Assembly: GCA_023053575.1 (NCBI GenBank)
Contig: JAKZAP010000014.1
Coordinates: 4,154,001 to 4,218,000, forward strand
Reading direction: 5' to 3'
From: Branchinecta lynchi
Lineage: Eukaryota; Arthropoda; Branchiopoda; Anostraca; Branchinectidae
Length of the DNA: 64,000 bases
Below the pieces are notes generated by a model, which was not told the origin of the DNA, did not search any database, and saw nothing but the letters and a program-made list of their open reading frames with translations. Within the stretch, counting starts at the first letter, position 1, and each line of letters opens with the position of its first letter. Position numbers and translations under genes: made by a program. Shown piece by piece: positions 23,038 through 34,029 of the stretch.

Positions 23038-23239
23038 AGGCGTTTTGTATCAAATTGTCGACAAGAAGCTATACCGCCAAGACGACTGTATGTTCCAGTT
23101 CCGGTGTTCTGGAGTTGAGCATTTCCTACTCGAAATCATCCATGATTTGCCTGACATGGAATTCGTTCTGAACACAAGGGATTGGCCCCAGAGTCCGAGG
23201 TATGGAAGGGAGCCCCTTCCGGTCTTCTCATTTAGTAAG
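23038..23239 (+). CDS. POGLUT1: POGLUT1 exon 3 (catalytic Asp region)
   Basis: Encodes residues 102 (completing a split Lys) to 169. The acceptor is a T8-cag tract and the donor is AGTAAG|gttagt; the exon ends in phase 0. The peptide contains [19 protein letters not shown], with the second conserved Cys pair (Cys119/Cys125, equivalent to human Cys102/108). NTRDWPQ follows, whose Asp150 aligns with the catalytic base of POGLUT1 (human Asp133). It ends PLPVFSFSK. These motifs are characteristic of the POGLUT/Rumi (CAP10) family, and the close match favours POGLUT1 over POGLUT2/3. A LINE 3' fragment starts only about 17 bp past the donor. Confidence 0.95.
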
Positions 23240-23255
23240 GTTAGTGAATGGTCTC

Positions 23256-23492
23256 CCTCATAATAATAACAATACAAAGCAAGAGAAAAGGCTTTCGCCT
23301 CTAAATAACTCTAAGAAATTTTGAGTAGTCGAACTGATCAGAGTTAAAAATCCCATCAACAATGCACTTGAAACTATTGATGGATTCAGCATTAACCGCA
23401 TCTTCGGTAAGGCTGTTCCAAGGATCATCAATTCTGTTGCCAAAACCCCAATTGAAAATGTCCTTGTGGAATCTTGATTTTGCTATGCCCAT
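23256..23492 (-). pseudogene. LINE 3' end fragment beside exon 3
   Basis: On the minus strand the peptide HKDIFNWGFGNRIDDPWNSL continues to TEDAVNAESINSFKCIVDGI and ends FLRVI. This resembles the extreme C-terminus of CR1/L2-like elements (FF..R....WN.LP..VV.A.S.N.FK..LD). After the stop comes an AT-rich tail with ATTGTTATTATTATG, which ends about 17 bp from the exon 3 donor. Confidence 0.7.
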
Positions 23493-23859
23493 GGATTTTG
23501 AATAAAGCTTGATATTTGAATTATAAATAAGTAATTTTACTATCCCGGGAGGAGTCTAGATGGAGTAAAAGAACAAAAGGAAACAGAAAGCAGGGTAGAG
23601 TACACTATGTAAAACTTAAATACTGCCAAAAGTTTGCTGGGCGTACTTGTTTATCTTCTTATTTGTCCATGCTCTGCCCGGGATTCTCCGTTGGTTGCTC
23701 GCGGTTTTGTACTACTCGTGGCGCCATCAGGGTTTTTGCGATGGAAGCCTTACTTCGTTTTTTTTGCCGGTAGGCTGTGTTCATAGCTGGCTTTCCTGGC
23801 GTTGATCTATGAGAACATGAAGAGGAGTAATAAAACTTCTTTGGGCTGTCAGAAGAGAT

Positions 23860-23892
23860 AGAGAGAGAGAGGGGGGGGGGGGGGGGGGGGGG
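23860..23892. repeat. GA/poly-G simple repeat
   Basis: AGAGAGAGAGAG followed by more than 20 consecutive G. It is one of many poly-G or poly-C runs in the window and a likely spot for sequencing or assembly error. Confidence 0.9.
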
Positions 23893-23996
23893 CAGGGCTC
23901 AACTGCATCTTACCACTATCGAATGTCGGGAAATAAAGACAGGAAGCTCCGATGTTTTAAAGAAATTTTTGACTTGATCCGTGTAACTAATTTATT

Positions 23997-24301
23997 GAGC
24001 GTGTTTCACCCTTCTAACAATAGTAATTATTAGTTATATTTTCGTTCCGGCCTCGTGGAAAGCTACTATGCTGACCGTTCCAATCTTCTGGAAATAGTCG
24101 CTAATAGTAACTATTTGCTTACCACGCTGGGGAGCGTAGTAAGCGTGGTAACTACGAATTTCTGTGATGGGATTGGCCGGATTAGCCCGTGGCACGATAT
24201 TTTGGTGAAAGTAGAAAAATGTGTTCCAGCTTTGATTTTAAAAAACAAGAATTCGCTGACGTCACACGTAGTAACTACGGTAAATAGGGTGGGACACGCT
24301 C
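23997..24301. mobile_element. Family C MITE, third copy in intron 3
   Basis: Ends GAGCGTGTTTCACCCTTC and GGGTGGGACACGCTC; 305 bp. Its internal order is inverted relative to the copy at 20806-21110. It is more diverged than the two allelic copies are from each other. No clear target duplication. Confidence 0.7.
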
Positions 24302-24644
24302 ATAGTCTTCTTTAAGCGCCCTTAAAGTACATGCACACACAGTTGGATAAGATTTCGTATGTGAAAGTATGCATTCCAGTCATAATTCTTGTCTTTTGCT
24401 TCATGAAGACCCTCTTCAAGAAGAGCCGAAGTATCGCTAAAGTATGTCTTATGGTGGGTTTACACACTGCGTAAAATACGAGCGTATTTTGATATCCGAG
24501 CGTATTTTACGCACGTTTTGAGCTTGAAAAGATTTCAAGTATTTAGATACAAAACGAACCGATTTCTCAAATACGTCCGTATTGCTAGAAATGTTTTAGC
24601 TGACTGTCTTAAACGTTTAGCTCCATCAAATTTCCGCAAATTTC

Positions 24645-24955
24645 GTACTTTGGTTTTGTAGTGTTTTTTTTTGTGTTTTTTTGGTTCCTGTAGTCCTCTG
24701 GTTTCAACTTATTGCTAGAAAGTGGTAAGGGTCTAAGCTGTGCGGTTTCTACGCAAAGTGTGGACCTTAGGCCGGATTGTTGAAAATGACATTACATTTT
24801 GGAGCTCCGTAGAACTCTTGCCTGGGGCCAAAAAGGATGGTTTTTGCTTGTTTGAGCCATACCCTACAGTGTGTGAAGTGAAATGGAGTTGTGTAGCCTG
24901 TGTCAGAGAGGACCGTCTGAAGTTATGCAGCCAAGCTTTCATTTCATGAAACCAT
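24645..24955 (+). repeat. Family D repeat, copy 1
   Basis: Shared core GGAAAGTGTGGACCTTAGG-like segment, then AGAACTCTTGCCTGGGGCC, GGTTTTTGCTTGTTTGAGCC and TGTGTCAGAGAGGACCGTCT. Four copies are in the window, all on the + strand. I could not assign it to a known class; the internal TTTGAGCC-type box is not enough to call a SINE. Confidence 0.55.
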
Positions 24956-25307
24956 GTTTCTGCTTTCGAGTGGAAGCTCTGTTCTAGCAGGCAAGCAGAC
25001 AGGCGCCAGTTTTAAACTGCAGATGGTTTTAAACTAAATACGTACGGCAGTTCCCTGGCCCCACAGGCAATATATCTTCTTTGAGTAAAATAATAAATAA
25101 ATTTACAGAATAAAAATTGTCATTTTCCCACGGGTCCGAAAGTGCTGCCATCTATTTTTTCTACCCATTTCTGTTCGTGATTTCAGCTGAGTTTATCGTT
25201 TCATTTCTTACACTTGGGATTGAAGAAGAGAAATGATATCAGATGGGCCTCTTAAAGTTTAAAAGTTGTCTCACTGGTATATAAATTAGAGCGGTACCCT
25301 TTGCTCC

Positions 25308-26539
25308 TTTTTGGGATCCCAAAATGTAAGTGGAGGGATACCTATGACATCGCAAAAGTTGTCCGTCTGTCCGTCCGTCCGTCTGTGCGCACTGTAACTC
25401 TCGAAGGGAATGAGATATTTTGATGAAACTTGGTGTGAGGATTCTTTGGGTCAAGAGTAAGGTCAAGTTCGTAGATGAGCTATTTAGCCCTACATTTAAG
25501 GGTGGGGGAGGGGTTTTAAATTAAGGGACAAATTAAATATTTTTAAACAGATAATGTGATAGTCGATTATGAGGTAAGAAGACATGTTGAACACGATGGT
25601 GAAAACCATTTTGTCATCGGCAAAACCGGAAAGTTTGTTAAAAGTAAAAGTTTTATTTGAAGTGGCTTAGATGTTCGATATAGAGGTAAGAAGACATGCT
25701 AAACACGATGGTGAAAACCGTTTTTATCGCCGGACAAGTAGTTAGCCCAGAATCCGGCCAAAACCGGAAAGTCTGTTAAAAGTAAGTCTTATGTGAAGTT
25801 GATTAGATGTTCGATTTAGGGGTAGGAAGCCATGCTGAACACAATGGTGAAAACCATTTCCTCGCCCAACAAGTAGTTCGCCCGGAATCCGGCAAACCGG
25901 AAGGTTTGTTAAAAGCAAATGTTTTATTTGAAGTTGATTAGATGTTCGATTTAGGGGTAAGAAGACATGCTGAACACTTATGTTAAAACAATTTTCTACC
26001 CAGACAAGTAGTTCGCCCGGAATCCGGCCAAAAGCGAAAATTGTTAAAAGTTAGAGTTTTATTTGTAGTTGATTAGAAATTCGATTTAGGGGTAAAGAGA
26101 TGGTGAATCCGTGTATGACAATCATTTTTACCCGGACATATAGTTTGACGGGAATCCGGCTGGAGCCGGAAAATTTGTTATAAGTTGAATTTTTATTTGA
26201 AGTTGAGTAAATGTTCAATATCGGGGAAAGAAGATACGCTGAGTTCGTTTTTGAGCTTTCTTTCTTCAACGGAAAAGTAGTTCCGGAATTCGGCCGAAAG
26301 CGGGAAATTGGCAGAAGTGGCAGGAAGTTTTCGTCAAAACAGAGATGGCTTATAGGTGTAAACACACATGCTGATTCAATACCTGAACTTGTTTTTCTCA
26401 GATGATTAACCTGTTTTTGAATTTTAATAGTAAAAATGTTCAAGGAGTCTGGCGAAGACTGGATCTGGCGAAGACAAGACCCAATTGTCTGGATCAAATA
26501 TTGAATTTTTGGGATGCCATCGAAACCTTTGGTCTTGTT
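25308..26539 (-). mobile_element. Family B element B1
   Basis: Begins at the palindrome TTTTTGGGATCCCAAAA, followed by GTAAGTGGAGGGATACCTAT, a GTCCGTCTGTCCGTCCGTCC microsatellite and TTGATGAAACTTGGTG. About seven degenerate tandem monomers of roughly 125 bp follow (GGGGTAAGAAGACATGCTGA / TTCGCCCGGAATCCGGC / GTTAAAAGTaaaagTTTTAT). The other end is TTTTTGGGATGCCATCG then AAACCTTTGGTCTTGTT. There is no coding capacity. The end structure parallels family A. Confidence 0.7.
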
Positions 26540-27384
26540 AAGTGGTGATATTAGAGAGTTGGCCTACGGCAAAAAAGTCAACTTTTGAACTAATGCAGAT
26601 TATTTTTTTTTCAACGGCGAATCGATAGACTTAAGATGGACTAATCAAAGAATACGTCATCCGCTTTTTGGTACACAAATTCCTATATGAGATACAACAG
26701 TTTGGGAGTTCAGAGGGGTAGATAATTTCAGTAGTAAAGTACACACTGAAACCAAAAATAGGTCGATCCCAATCTGGACACATGTGGGGGACTTGTAAGC
26801 AACAATCAGCCGTTAGACCATAATCATCTTCGGCGATTAGGGGTTATCAACTATGGTAGTTGGTATACCTATTAATCCTATTATTTGTTTCTGAGTACTT
26901 GATCGCGAGAACCCCGATGAAAAATTAGTAGCCTGCTTAGTAGTATGGTAGTAGTACGAAAAAAAAAGTTGCATGTAATACTGTGTAATATCAAAGAATA
27001 CTATCATTTAATGTGCCTCAGACTGGTCCAATCTTATGTAGTAGTATCTAGTAGCATCCTGTCTTTTTTTTTTATTTCAATTTATTTTTAAAATTCTTTC
27101 ACGGACAAGCCGAATATTGGATTTTTCGTCATAAAGATAATAACATCAACACTTTTGTCATAATTTTGTCATAACTAATAAACGTATATACAATTCGAAT
27201 CACTATAAGTGATCATTTACAATTCACTTGTATCAGAACTGAAATTCAAATCACTATAACATAAACAGGAGTTACAACGAATTATGCATTTCGACGAATG
27301 ACGTCACATTAAACGTATGTCAGAACTAGGATTCGAACAATTATAAACTATTATAAGCACGAATTACGATGAATTATACAAGAA

Positions 27385-27897
27385 TCACGATGAGTTATAC
27401 ATTTCGACGAATGACGGTACGAAGCTTTTTCTGTATCGGTCATGAGATGCAGAAACAGGCTGTAACTTAGGAATAGGCTGCGAAACCATTCGCGCAGGTC
27501 TTGGCCTAACGGGTTCAAACTCAGGCGGGAAAATGTCTCGCAGACGAGGATTCTCAAGCGTCTTAACTCCAAATTTAAGGCACATTTTTTCTCGAAGTTG
27601 GGCCAAAGATTTCAGCTTGAAACTCCGAAGAAGCTCAATGTATGGCACCTTTAGCGATTTGGAAGTAACAAGGAGGGCTCGGAATTGCAATCTCTCCAAC
27701 GAATTCGACTGATCCCGTGTCAAACCGAAGTGCCATACCTGACAACAATATTCTAAAGTGGGGCGGATAAAAGACAAGAAATTTTTTAAAAGGTGCTCGG
27801 TAGGGACGCCGTAACGGGATAATAATTTTAGGGATCGGATTGCCATATTACCCTTTTTAATTTGGCTTCGCTTATTTTTGAAAAATTGGTTTCGGTT
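27385..27897 (-). pseudogene. LINE C-terminal fragment (CR1/L2-like)
   Basis: On the minus strand, KNKRSQIKKGNMAIRSL leads into YGVPTEHLLKNFLSFIRPTL, EYCCQVWHFGLTRDQSNSLE and RLQFRAL. LAQLREKMCLKFGVK and PRLRDIFPP come next, and the end is RKSFVPSFVEMYNSS. This is the standard C-terminal region after the RT of CR1/Jockey-like elements (the F(I/V)RP.LEY...VWH...T..QS..LE..Q.RAL pattern). It is 5' truncated; no RT core is found further upstream. Confidence 0.8.
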
Positions 27898-28612
27898 CGG
27901 TTTGCTTATGTCATTCGGTCGGCCATTACGGACGGAGTTATATTCTACGTGAAAGATGTGACACTCTCTCTTGCTGTTGATGTACTCTTGAAGGTTGTAG
28001 GCTACGTGCTTCCTGTTCTCTTGCGACTGACCTTTTCAGAAGGGTAGTCTTATCTTGCCGGTACCGGATATTTTTAAAACTCTTACAGACTTAGGCTACG
28101 TGTGTGAGGTTGTTTTTAGCAAAACAAGAATTACCCAACATCAAGTATTCAAGAATACGTTATCAGTGATCAATTATGAATAATAAATGACAGTTGATAA
28201 TCACAGCAATTAAACAGTGCCGCAAAATTCCTTTTCTGCTTAAAACGAACTCAGTTCAGTTCAGTTTTTATTAAATACAAAAGACAAATGAACAAAATTG
28301 TCTACCCCTACAAGGTTACATGGCAAAGCTACAAAGTTACATAGCTACATAGGGGTGACTATCAAAATAATCAACAAGTAACGAGTCTCTTCTGCATAAA
28401 AATAAATCAATTGAAGAATTTTGTTTTATATTTACTCGCCGCTTCATCCTCAACATTAACTTCCGGGTCCAAGCCGATTTCCCACAATCACTAAAATTCA
28501 GCAAATAAAAATGAATAAATAAAAATTAGTCAATTATAGCATCCTTTCTGCATATCATGATCCCTGAAACCCTCTGTGCCGTAAAAGTGCCATAAACAGG
28601 CCTGGTAAAAAA

Positions 28613-30619
28613 AAACAAGAGCTGAAAGCTCATACGGCACTTGTAAGAACAGTTAGCATGTTTGTCAGATACGGTTTGCAGTTTTCAAGGCCCGATATTC
28701 CCGATATTCATTTCATCCGAAAATGGGCTTGATCTAGTAAATCTCAAATGGATATACCACTCAGTGACAAAGGTTTCTTTCTCCAAACGATGATCGGATC
28801 GGGGGAGGGACTATTTTTAAGCCAATCTGATAGTCCCTAACATGCCTGCTAAGTTTCACGGTCATAGCACATCTGGAATTACCGTAACTCGTGATCATCG
28901 GAACTGTGGAAAACCCCCTCCAACTCCCCCCACTGTGACACGAACCGGTCCTGTTTTTACAATAATGTATCTACGGCTTATGCTTGTTCTTCCCTCTAAG
29001 TCGCAGAACCCCGCCCTACCCCCCCCCCCCCTCCAGCTCCCCCCCCTGAAGTTATCGGATCCGTTCAATAATTGAAATTGATCACCTGAGACACTTGTTC
29101 TTGACACTTGACAAGTCTCATGCACGTCTCATCACCCGTTCCAGAGTTATGCATGTCACTAGATTCCAGATTCCTCATCCTTCCACTACACCCATGATCA
29201 TCAGATCGGGAAAGGATCTACTTTCTATTTGACCTGGGAAAGTACCTAATATGTCTGCAAAGTTTCATGGTCCTAGTACATGTGGAAGTACACTAACTCG
29301 TGATCACCGGAAATCTGGGAAAACGCCCTCCAACCCCCTCTACTGTGACACGACCCGGTCTTGTTTTGTCAACAAAGTATTTATGTTTAATGCTTATTCT
29401 TCCCTTCAAGTTCCATCCCGATCCCTCAACCCTAAGCATTTCACGAGATTTCCGGTCCCCCCCCTCTCCCCCAGTTTTCGGATTCGGTCCAGATTTGAAA
29501 TTGAAAATCTGAGACACTTGTTCTTCACAGTTGTCAAGTTTCATGCATGTCCGATTACCCGTTCCAGAGTTATGCATGTTTCTAGTTTCCTGATTCCCCA
29601 TCCCTCCAATCCCCCCGCGATGGCTGGATCGGGGAAGCGATTATTTCCAAGTTAATCTGGTTGGTTCCCTCATATTCCTGACAAGTTTTATTGTGCTAGC
29701 GTTATGTGGAAGCGTTTCACGAGATTTGCTGTGCCCCGCTCCAGCCCCCCCCCCCCCAGTCAGCGGATGTGGCTCAGATTTGAAATTCAACATACGAAAC
29801 ACTTATTCTTGACATATGTTGAGTTTCATGCATGTGTTACTAGGATTTCCCATACCTCCATTCCCCCACGATGGCCAGATCGGGGAAGTGATTATTTTCA
29901 AGTTATTCTGGTCGGTTTCCTCATATTCCCGCCAAATTTCATTGTCCTAGCTTATGTGGAAGCGTTTCACGAGATTTCCGGTGCCCCCTACAGGTCCCCC
30001 CTCAAGTTATCGGATCTAGTCCGGATTTGAATCTCAGCATCTGAAGCACTTCTTCTTGACATATGTCAAGTTTCACACATGTCTGATTACCCGTTCAAAA
30101 GTTATGCATGTTACTACTTTCCGGATTTCCCGTCCCTCCACTCCGCCCAGGATGGCCAGATAGGGGAAATGATTATTTCCAAGTTTTCTGGTCGGTTTCC
30201 TGATACGCCTGCCAAGTTTCATCGTCCTGGCTTATGTGGAAGCGTTTTACGAGATTTCCGGTGCCCCCCTCCAGCCCCCCCCCAGTTATCGAATCTGGAC
30301 CGGATTTGAAACTGAGCATCTGAAGGACTTGTTCTTGACATATGTCATGTTTCATGCATGTCCGATTACCCGTTCTAAAGTTATGCATGTTACTAGTTTC
30401 CGAATTTCCCATTCCTCCACTCCCCCCACGATGGCCGGATCGGGAAAGTGATTGTTTCCAAGTTAATCTGGTTGGGTCCCTAATATGCCTGCCAAGTTTC
30501 ATCGTCCTAGCATATGTGAAAGTTCCCAAAGTAGCAAAACCGGGACAGACCGACAGACAGACAGACCGACAGAAATTACAATCGCTATATGGCACTTGAG
30601 TATGCTCAAGTGCCATAAA
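28613..30619 (+). mobile_element. Family A element A3
   Basis: Starts ACAAGAGCTGAAAGCTCAT with the subterminal GGCACTTG, and ends in the hairpin GGCACTTGAGTATGCTCAAG plus TGCCATAAAAA. A GACCGACAGACAGACAG microsatellite sits just inside the hairpin. The middle is a run of roughly 300-bp degenerate monomers (CAAGTTTCATCGTCCTAG, GATTTCCGGTCCCCCC), opposite in orientation to A1. Open frames over this stretch have Pro-rich, codon-unlike translations and are shadows of the monomers. Confidence 0.7.
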
Positions 30620-32145
30620 AACGCACATATATTCACGTCCTTCAGGTAGTCACTATCAGGCGGCTAACCCCTTTGCTCACCACCTTTTCATTGTAATGAA
30701 TCATCAAAGAACGACGATGGCAATATCATATCTTTTCATTTTTATTTCTGTTCTTGTTTGAAATTGGTTGCTAATTGCTATAGCGTATAGAACAATAATG
30801 TTACGTGGCTCGTGTCACGGTCACCCAGATAGGAGGTTACGTTTAGGGGAAATAGAGGGCTAAGATTGGCTTAGGACCAATCCTAAGCCAATCACGAACG
30901 TCGTTGAACAGCCGAAAATAAGGTGTTTTGTTTGTTCGGTTGGACTGCCGTTTCATTCTTCGTTCGCGAAACGACGAACGGATGAGGGAAGTCAGTTCCA
31001 ACAGCTTGGTTTGGTATTTGGCGAGAATTTCGAAAATTCGCGAAAAAAAATAAAATATAACTTGTAAACCAAGAATCCATTTTTATATTGTGGCCACTGT
31101 TGCAAATATTGAGATGGTTTGACTTTTAGACTTTTCGTGTTTAGTTTGTTCGTGGAACGACGTCTATACAACGTGTCAAAGAACACGCCAATATGAAAAA
31201 TATAAAACGACATTTTTCGCACCGATGACGACGAAAACGGACGAGGCTAATGTCACATGACTAGTTCAGTTTCTATTATTGACAGCCCTTCAGACAGCTA
31301 GACGGAAAACGAATAGGTACCTGTAAGTGCCTTAGAAATACGTAAGGTCGGACCTAGTTCACTATTGCGTTAACTTGCGTTGTGGAAACGAAACGCGTCA
31401 GCTCTTTGGGAATTCTTACGTCGCGTCTTTGATCTTAATCTGAATACTGTCCCTTGCGGGTATGGAAGTCAGCCGGGAAACTGACGCGATGTTTTCAAGA
31501 CCTTTTAGCCGCTTTTATCTGCTTTTCCGTTTCATCTCCTTGTGTCTTTAGAACAGGAAAAAACAACCCGGTAGATTCACAGAAATCCCTGTGTCGCAAG
31601 ATGTGTTTATCTGGTTGTTTGTCCCTGGTCCCGAGGTCACAAGCTAGGGTAGTTCAAAATCAGTCGATTTTTGTGACGTCAGCCTGAGTACGATGTCCCG
31701 TAGGCCTATACCCTTTCCACAATAGCAAAACTAAGTTTATTTTTAGCTAAACAAAGTGCTTCCAATATCGATAAAATTCTGATCCTTGTCCTTCAATGAA
31801 GTTAACATTGCTAAAGCAAGGCTCCCAACGTGAAAATTTTTCAAGAAAGAAGAATAATAATTACGCCAGTACAATGTTCCTGTCTCTCAACTCTTAAAGC
31901 ACAACTCTTACTAGAAATGATCTTTTCACGATGAAATGGCTCAAAAATATCGGTTTTCGAAAATATCATTGTTGCCATGTCAAATTAGCGATTTTCTTGT
32001 TAGTACTTGTCGACTCTATCCAGTTTTCCTGGTCTCCGACGCGGGGGCTGAACGCAAAATATTTGAAAACTGAACGCGTCGTAGTTAAAAAGTGGGAAAC
32101 CCAAGCAAATAGAAAAAAGAGTGTAAATAGAAGGTAGACCTGATG
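30620..32145. other. Intronic sequence without recognised elements
   Basis: No coding homology was seen. A perfect 13-bp-arm hairpin (GATTGGCTTAGGA / TCCTAAGCCAATC) is at 30864-30893, and CpG-richer sequence lies around 30940-31300. Function is not evident. Confidence 0.5.
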
Positions 32146-32153
32146 CTCTATAC

Positions 32154-34021
32154 CAGTGGTTTCGAAACAGTGGTACGCGTACTCAAAGGGGTACGCGAGA
32201 CCCTTGCAAGGGGTACGCGAAAGAACCAAAATCGGTTTAATCTGTAGCTTTTAAACCTCGCCCCATTCATTTTTGATTGCCGAAAGTCTAATATTACCAG
32301 CAGAGGCAACACTAGCCAAAATGTTTTTTGAAGGGCAAGGTATTTTTAATGACTTGCAGGTTATTTCTACAGACTATTTAAAAAAAAAAAGTAACTGTTT
32401 TTACGAAAAATTGCGGCAGTTGTCGCCGACTAGTTTCTTTTTAAAGGTCTGTCGACCACTTTGGGGGAGGGGTGTTTCTCATTGTGGCAGTGTTGTTCAT
32501 CGAGTTTGTATGTATTTCTAAGAAATATCGTCTTTTTCACGTTCTGAGAAAGGGGGTACGTAACCTTTTCGAACCTTGATTAGGGGTACGCGGTATGAAC
32601 AAGACCAAAGGTTTCGATGGGATCCCAAAAATTCAATATCTGATCCAGACAACTGGGTCTTGTCTTAGCCAGATCCGGTCTTCGCCAGACTCCTTGAACA
32701 TTTTTACAATTAAAATTCAGAAACAGATTAAGGCCAAATAGCTAATCACCTGAGAAAACCAAGTTCAGATTTGGATTCAGCATGTGTGTTTACCCCTATA
32801 AGTCATATCTGTTTTGACGAAAACTTCCTGCCACTTCTGCCAATTTCCCGGTTCCGGCCGAACTCCAGAACTACTTGTCCGGCGAAAAAAGAAAGCTCAA
32901 AGACGAAATCAGGGTATCTTCTTTCCCCAGTAATGAGCATCTAATCAACTTCAAATAGAAATTTAGCTTATAACAAATTTTCCGATTCCAGCCGGATTCC
33001 GGTCGAACTATACGGGTAAAATACGATTGTCACACAGGGACTCAGCATCTCTTCTTACCCCTAAATCGCTTATCTAATCAACTAGAAATAAAACTTTGAC
33101 TTCCAACAGTTTTCCGGTTTTGGCCGGATTCCGGACGAACTCCATGTCCGGGTAGAAACTTGTTTTCACATAAGTGTTCAGCATGTCTTCTTGCCCTAAA
33201 TCTAACATCTAATCAACTCCAAATAAAACTTTTAATTTTGACAAACTTTCCGGTTTGGGCCGAATTCCGGTCGAAATAGTTTCCGTCGAGAAAATAGTTT
33301 TCACCATCGTCTTCAGCATGTCTCCCTACCTATAAATCGAACATTTAATCAACTTCAAATAAAACTTTTACTTTCAACAAACTTTCCGGTTTGGGCCGGA
33401 TTCCGGGCGAAATACTTGTCCATCGAGAAAATAGTTTTCACCATCTTCTTCAGCATGTCTTCCTACCCCTAAATCGAACATCTAATCAATTTCAAATAAA
33501 ACTTTCACTTTCAACAAACTTTCCGGTTTGGGCCGGATTCCGGGCGAAACACTTGTCCGTCGAGAAAATAATTTTCACCATCGTCTTCAGCATGTCTTCC
33601 TATCCCTAAATCGAACATCTAATCAACTTCAAATAAAACTTTTACTTTCAACAAACTTTCCGGTTTTGGCCGGATTCCGGGCGAACTACTTGTCCGATGA
33701 CAAAATGGTTTTCACCATCGTGTTCAGCATGTCTTCTTACCCCATAATCGACTATCACATTAGCTGTTTCAAAATATTTTGTTTGTCCCTTAATTTGAAT
33801 CCCCTCCCCCACCCCTAAATGTAGAGCTACAAAGCCCATCTACGAACTTGACTGGTCCGACGACCCAACGAACCCTCACACCAAGTTTCATCAAAATATC
33901 TCATTCCCTTCGAGAGTTATCGTGCTTACAGACGGACGGACGGACAGACGGACAACTTTTGCGATGTCATAGGTATCCCTCCACTTACGTTTTGGGATCC
34001 CAAAAAGGTTGGGAACCACTG
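32154..34021. mobile_element. hAT-like element hosting B2
   Basis: Left end CAGTGGTTTCGAAACAGTGG followed by TACGCG and AGGGGTACGCG motifs; right end GGTTGGGAACCACTG. Target duplication CTCTATAC (32146-32153) versus CTCTATAT (34022-34029), 7 of 8 matching. About 444 bp of the original element lie left of the nested B2 and only about 15 bp right of it. CAGTGGTT termini with 8-bp duplications are a common animal hAT signature. No transposase frame is present. Confidence 0.75.
32598..34006 (+). mobile_element. Family B element B2, nested in a hAT element
   Basis: Starts AACAAGACCAAAGGTTTCG with ATGGGATCCCAAAAA, runs through roughly 125-130-bp monomers (repeated CTTCAGCATGTCTTCCTACC / CCGGATTCCGGGCGAA), then a GACGGACGGACGGACAGACG microsatellite, and ends CGTTTTGGGATCCCAAAAA. 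It sits inside the hAT-like element at 32154-34021. Confidence 0.75.
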
Positions 34022-34029
34022 CTCTATAT

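Noticed and set aside
25500..26200. CRISPR-like regular repeats
   Set aside because: The roughly 125-bp units are degenerate over their whole length, have no unique spacers, and belong to family B in a eukaryotic intron.
30864..30893. Perfect 13-bp hairpin as a regulatory RNA
   Set aside because: There is no second copy, no flanking duplication and no promoter context. A lone short hairpin is expected by chance or from an old foldback element.
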